Shown: in pieces, positions 7,317-9,180 of the stretch
How positions within the stretch are numbered: the first letter of the stretch is position 1
Layout of the letters: every line of letters starts with the position of its first letter
Program-made: the position numbers and the translations under genes
Assembly: GCA_002401525.1 (NCBI GenBank)
Contig: NVTH01000070.1
Coordinates: 6,720-15,899 of the forward strand
DNA: 9,180 bases
Reading direction: 5' to 3'
Origin: Moraxellaceae bacterium
Lineage (GTDB): Bacteria > Pseudomonadota > Gammaproteobacteria > Pseudomonadales > UBA3067
Notes under the pieces: generated by a model
What the model saw: only the letters and a program-made list of their open reading frames with translations
What the model was told of the DNA's origin: nothing
Database searches by the model: none

Positions 7317-8155
7317 TCATTATAAAATTTTTGTTTGAGTTTTATAATTAAGTGGCTGTCATCTAGCTCCCAAGGGTGAAAGTCTCGCCTAAAATAGGGT
7401 TTTAAATGCTCCCAAAAAGTGATGAATACAGGTGAATTTCCTTGGTGATAAGCTTTTTGTTTTTCCCATAAGTCTTTATTCACCACGCCGTCTTGCTTTA
7501 GCATTTTATAAAAGATAATTATTATAAACGGTACTATGATGGGTAAAGAAAAGACCATGCCTGCAATGCGAGTGTAGTAACTTCCGCCTACCGCATTATA
7601 CAAATCAATGGAGACTGACTTATGCTCAAGTTCTTCCATTAAATGCCATTGCCATACTTCTTGAAAATCTTGTTTCACTCCATTCATTAGCTGGGGGTTA
7701 CTCAACACCATGTGCGCTACCATGGCGCTGAAATGTTCAAGAGCAACGGTCACTGCAAGCTGGAAATGTTTCGAGGTGTAGCGATTGAAGAAAGCAAAGA
7801 CGCCTTTTATTCTACGTTCATTTTGCTCCATAAAGTCATAACCCAAATTCTGGATTAGATCATTGTTGTATTGATTATGGATGTGGCCATGAATGGCTTC
7901 TTGAGAGATAAATTGTTTTAAATCCTTTTTTAGTTGTTCATCACTAATTTGCCCTTCGAACTTTCGAACCGTACGAATAAAAAAGCGTTCAGCTTCCGGG
8001 AAAAATAACGACGCAGCGTTCATAAGATGACTCATAAAGGGATCGTTATGATGCCAGTGACGGGGCTTATTATCGATGTGTTTCAACTTTACCCTGCGCG
8101 CTAAAATTCCGACTCCACGCGGAATTGCATGCGCTACTTTCGCGATTTGCGACAT
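7295..8155 (-). CDS. PF10118 predicted metal-dependent hydrolase, ferritin-like di-iron signature
   Basis: This 286-residue protein belongs to the PF10118 'predicted metal-dependent hydrolase' family. After a basic N-terminus come WHHNDPFMSHLMNAASLFFP and EAERFF (E56), then QEAIHGHIH with E86xxH89. ALEHFSA (E140) and WHLMEELEHKS with E175xxH178 follow. Helical spacing with two ExxH pairs and extra glutamates looks like a ferritin-like di-iron site, so an oxidase, desaturase or hydroxylase role is as plausible as hydrolysis. One membrane-embedded helix is likely at about 197-216 (FSLPIIVPFIIIIFY). A TTG at 8179 in the same frame would add eight residues, but AAGGAG at 8165-8170 lies nine bases before the ATG at 8155 and decides for the shorter form. 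It is the first gene of the leftward block, ahead of the monooxygenase. Substrate unknown; a hydrophobic one is inferred. Confidence 0.88.
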   Translation of the reverse strand: MSQIAKVAHAIPRGVGILARRVKLKHIDNKPRHWHHNDPFMSHLMNAASLFFPEAERFFIRTVRKFEGQISDEQLKKDLKQFISQEAIHGHIHNQYNNDLIQNLGYDFMEQNERRIKGVFAFFNRYTSKHFQLAVTVALEHFSAMVAHMVLSNPQLMNGVKQDFQEVWQWHLMEELEHKSVSIDLYNAVGGSYYTRIAGMVFSLPIIVPFIIIIFYKMLKQDGVVNKDLWEKQKAYHQGNSPVFITFWEHLKPYFRRDFHPWELDDSHLIIKLKQKFYNEGVITDI

Positions 8156-8164
8156 AACTATTAT

Positions 8165-8170
8165 CTCCTT
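8165..8170 (-). promoter_or_regulatory. strong ribosome binding site deciding the PF10118 start
   Basis: The minus strand reads AAGGAG, nine bases before ATG at 8155. The alternative TTG start at 8179 would place this site inside the coding region and has no comparable site of its own upstream. Confidence 0.8.
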
Positions 8171-8227
8171 GAATAGCAATAAATCACTTCTTTTTCTGCT
8201 GTTTAAATGAATTCTATTAATCCGAAT

Positions 8228-8256
8228 ATGCTAAAAGCGTCGGACCTCGTTGTAAA
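8228..8256 (-). promoter_or_regulatory. sigma70-type promoter for the PF10118-monooxygenase block
   Basis: On the minus strand TTTACA (8251-8256, five of six matches to TTGACA) is followed after exactly 17 bases by TAGCAT (8228-8233, four of six matches to TATAAT). This would give a leader of roughly 65-70 bases before the ATG at 8155. It is the best hexamer pair seen in the window. No operator-like palindrome overlaps it. Confidence 0.5.
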
Positions 8257-8532
8257 GGGGAGTAGTTGCCAATCTTTTGTTTACTATAGAGGATCTCATT
8301 ACTTGGCCAGATATTACCAATTTGAATGTTTGTCTTTTTATTTGAGTTTCTTGAGGCAAAACAAACAAATAACAAACGCTAAACCTTAGAATCCCGTCTT
8401 AACGCTCTCAATAAGAACAAACAGATTAGAACAGGGAAACAATGGCGGGATTACAGTGCTTGTCCCAGCGCCTATCAATGCAGTAATAAAATCGGCTTCA
8501 GTGGCACATAAACCCATGGAGAAACCTTTTTC

Positions 8533-8581
8533 GACGCCAATAGAAAACGCCGATATTTAAAATGAAATGAATCTTGGCGTC
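8533..8581. repeat. 8-base perfect inverted repeat with long loop
   Basis: GACGCCAA at 8533-8540 pairs with TTGGCGTC at 8574-8581 across 33 bases. The arms are GC-rich compared with their surroundings. No T-tract follows closely on either strand, so its role is not clear. Confidence 0.4.
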
Positions 8582-8808
8582 TTAGGGGCGGCCTATCGAT
8601 CGAACAGATGTGCTCGGCCAACGCGTTGCAAAATATAAGTGCACCATGGAGGGGTTCTGGAGAGGGCTGTAAAATACAAAAGAATAGCATTTTAGAGTGC
8701 TTTCTTGGCTGCTTTAAATACATAGGTTCTTAATGACCACATAAAAGCCGAAGGCGCGCGCAAGGAAATAGAATTACGATTTTTAATTTTGTTTGAATCT
8801 CTATTCGG

Positions 8809-8820
8809 TTAATCGATTAA
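8809..8820. repeat. 12-base perfect palindrome, possible operator
   Basis: TTAATCGATTAA is its own reverse complement. It is bracketed by direct copies of TCGGTT (8805-8810 and 8821-8826). Such a site could bind a dimeric regulator, but no adjacent gene is visible for it to control. Confidence 0.4.
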
Positions 8821-8975
8821 TCGGTTTATGTTTTGAGTCTAACGTTCGATTTTTTCGTTTGAGATATTTTCTTTGCTTGCTTTCGCTTATTTATAAAAGG
8901 GTTGGTTTTGTCACTTCTTGCCCTCGGATTGATGCAGAAAAGTATCTTTGAATTATTGGGCTTTAATATAGGGTT

Positions 8976-9008
8976 ATGACGCTGGCAATGTAGCGTTAAC
9001 ATTGTCAT
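8976..9008. repeat. nested inverted repeats
   Basis: ATGAC at 8976-8980 pairs with GTCAT at 9004-9008. CAATGT at 8986-8991 pairs with ACATTG at 8999-9004 around a 7-base loop. An alternative pairing ACGCT/AGCGT is also possible. The palindrome TCATATGA (9005-9012) follows directly. No gene is adjacent. Confidence 0.35.
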
Positions 9009-9062
9009 ATGAACCTTGATATAAATAAATATCATACAGGCCTTAGCCGTCAAGCTCGCGAA

Positions 9063-9180
9063 GGCGGGAATCCATTGGTTTCAAAACATTAAACCAAGGC
9101 GCAACTCGACCTTAGGTTTTGTTACAAAGCAGCCTGCCGCAATGTCATGTGTTATCCCCTTGCCGACATGGATTCCCGCC
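9063..9180. repeat. REP/MITE-like element bounded by a 13-base inverted repeat, cut by window end
   Basis: GGCGGGAATCCAT at 9063-9075 is the exact reverse complement of ATGGATTCCCGCC at 9168-9180. The sequence CTCGCGAAGGCGGGAATCCAT (9055-9075) resembles dispersed GC-rich extragenic palindromes common in proteobacteria. Just inside the left arm, TTGGTTT (9075-9081) pairs with AAACCAA (9091-9097) over a 9-base loop. No coding sequence lies between the arms, so this is either a pair of REP-type units or a small non-autonomous transposable element. The right arm ends at the window edge, so the full arm length is unknown. Confidence 0.6.

Larger units (their letters stand above)
8257..9062. other. 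gene-free region of about 800 bases with scattered inverted repeats
   Basis: No reading frame here has a convincing start, ribosome binding site and family match. The region does hold structure. There is an imperfect GC-rich hairpin at 8444-8472 and an 8-base inverted repeat at 8533-8581. A 12-base palindrome lies at 8809-8820 and a nested hairpin at 8976-9008. A 43-codon minus-strand frame at 8386-8517 is discussed in the findings. The rest is AT-rich and shows no tRNA, rRNA or transposase remnant that I can recognise. It may be decayed sequence, a long regulatory region or a host for small RNAs. Confidence 0.55.

Noticed and set aside
8207..8389. 60-codon plus-strand frame
   Set aside because: It has no ribosome binding site or family resemblance, a low-complexity aromatic composition, and overlaps the best promoter for the opposite strand.
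8441..8470. GGGATTACAG string like a eukaryotic Alu sequence
   Set aside because: The match is about ten bases only and the surroundings are bacterial; chance similarity.
8475..8723. 82-codon minus-strand frame
   Set aside because: The translation is rich in Pro, His, Leu and Lys without domain-like pattern, and there is no Shine-Dalgarno sequence before its ATG. It also overlaps the inverted repeats.
8826..9053. 75-codon minus-strand frame
   Set aside because: The composition (many Lys, Asn, Ile, Thr) is what random AT-rich DNA gives, and no motif is visible.

Overview
The window looks like a stretch of chromosome from a Gram-negative proteobacterium. An environmental, probably marine, gammaproteobacterium is my best inference. 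The reasons are a periplasmic PQQ-type dehydrogenase, an exported protein with a Sec signal, a DUF2889 protein, a Baeyer-Villiger-type flavin monooxygenase next to a PF10118 protein, GGAG-type ribosome binding sites, and moderate to low GC. No rRNA, tRNA, CRISPR array, transposase or integrase was found. The species cannot be named from this sequence.

Layout. Bases 1-1452 (+) hold the 3' part of a PQQ beta-propeller dehydrogenase resembling polyvinyl-alcohol dehydrogenase. Its reading frame is already open at base 1, so its start lies outside the window. Bases 1662-2985 (+) hold three small genes, visibly more AT-rich: a double zf-TFIIB zinc-ribbon protein and two unrecognised small membrane proteins. 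They meet a leftward block head-on at about 2986-3054, where an all-A/T hairpin sits.

The leftward block (3055-8155, minus strand) contains, in transcription order, a PF10118 'metal-dependent hydrolase' with a ferritin-like di-iron signature, a Baeyer-Villiger/flavin-containing monooxygenase, a 514-residue exported protein of unknown family, and a DUF2889 protein. A good sigma70-like promoter lies at 8228-8256, ahead of the PF10118 gene. The first two genes are 87 bases apart and the next two gaps are 158 and 281 bases, so only the first pair is a convincing operon. The monooxygenase and the PF10118 protein could act on the same hydrophobic substrate (ketone, sterol or lipid-like). That link is inferred from family and position.

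The last kilobase (8257-9180) has no gene I can defend. It carries several inverted repeats, a 12-base palindrome and, at the right edge, a 13-base perfect inverted repeat of the REP/MITE kind that the window boundary probably cuts. The best structural oddity is a 14-base tandem repeat of about five copies at 7247-7316, which runs across the stop codon of the PF10118 gene. I did not find a demonstrable new defence, mobile or signalling system. The strongest candidates for something undescribed are the exported 514-residue protein with its neighbours, and the small-gene cluster at 1662-2985.
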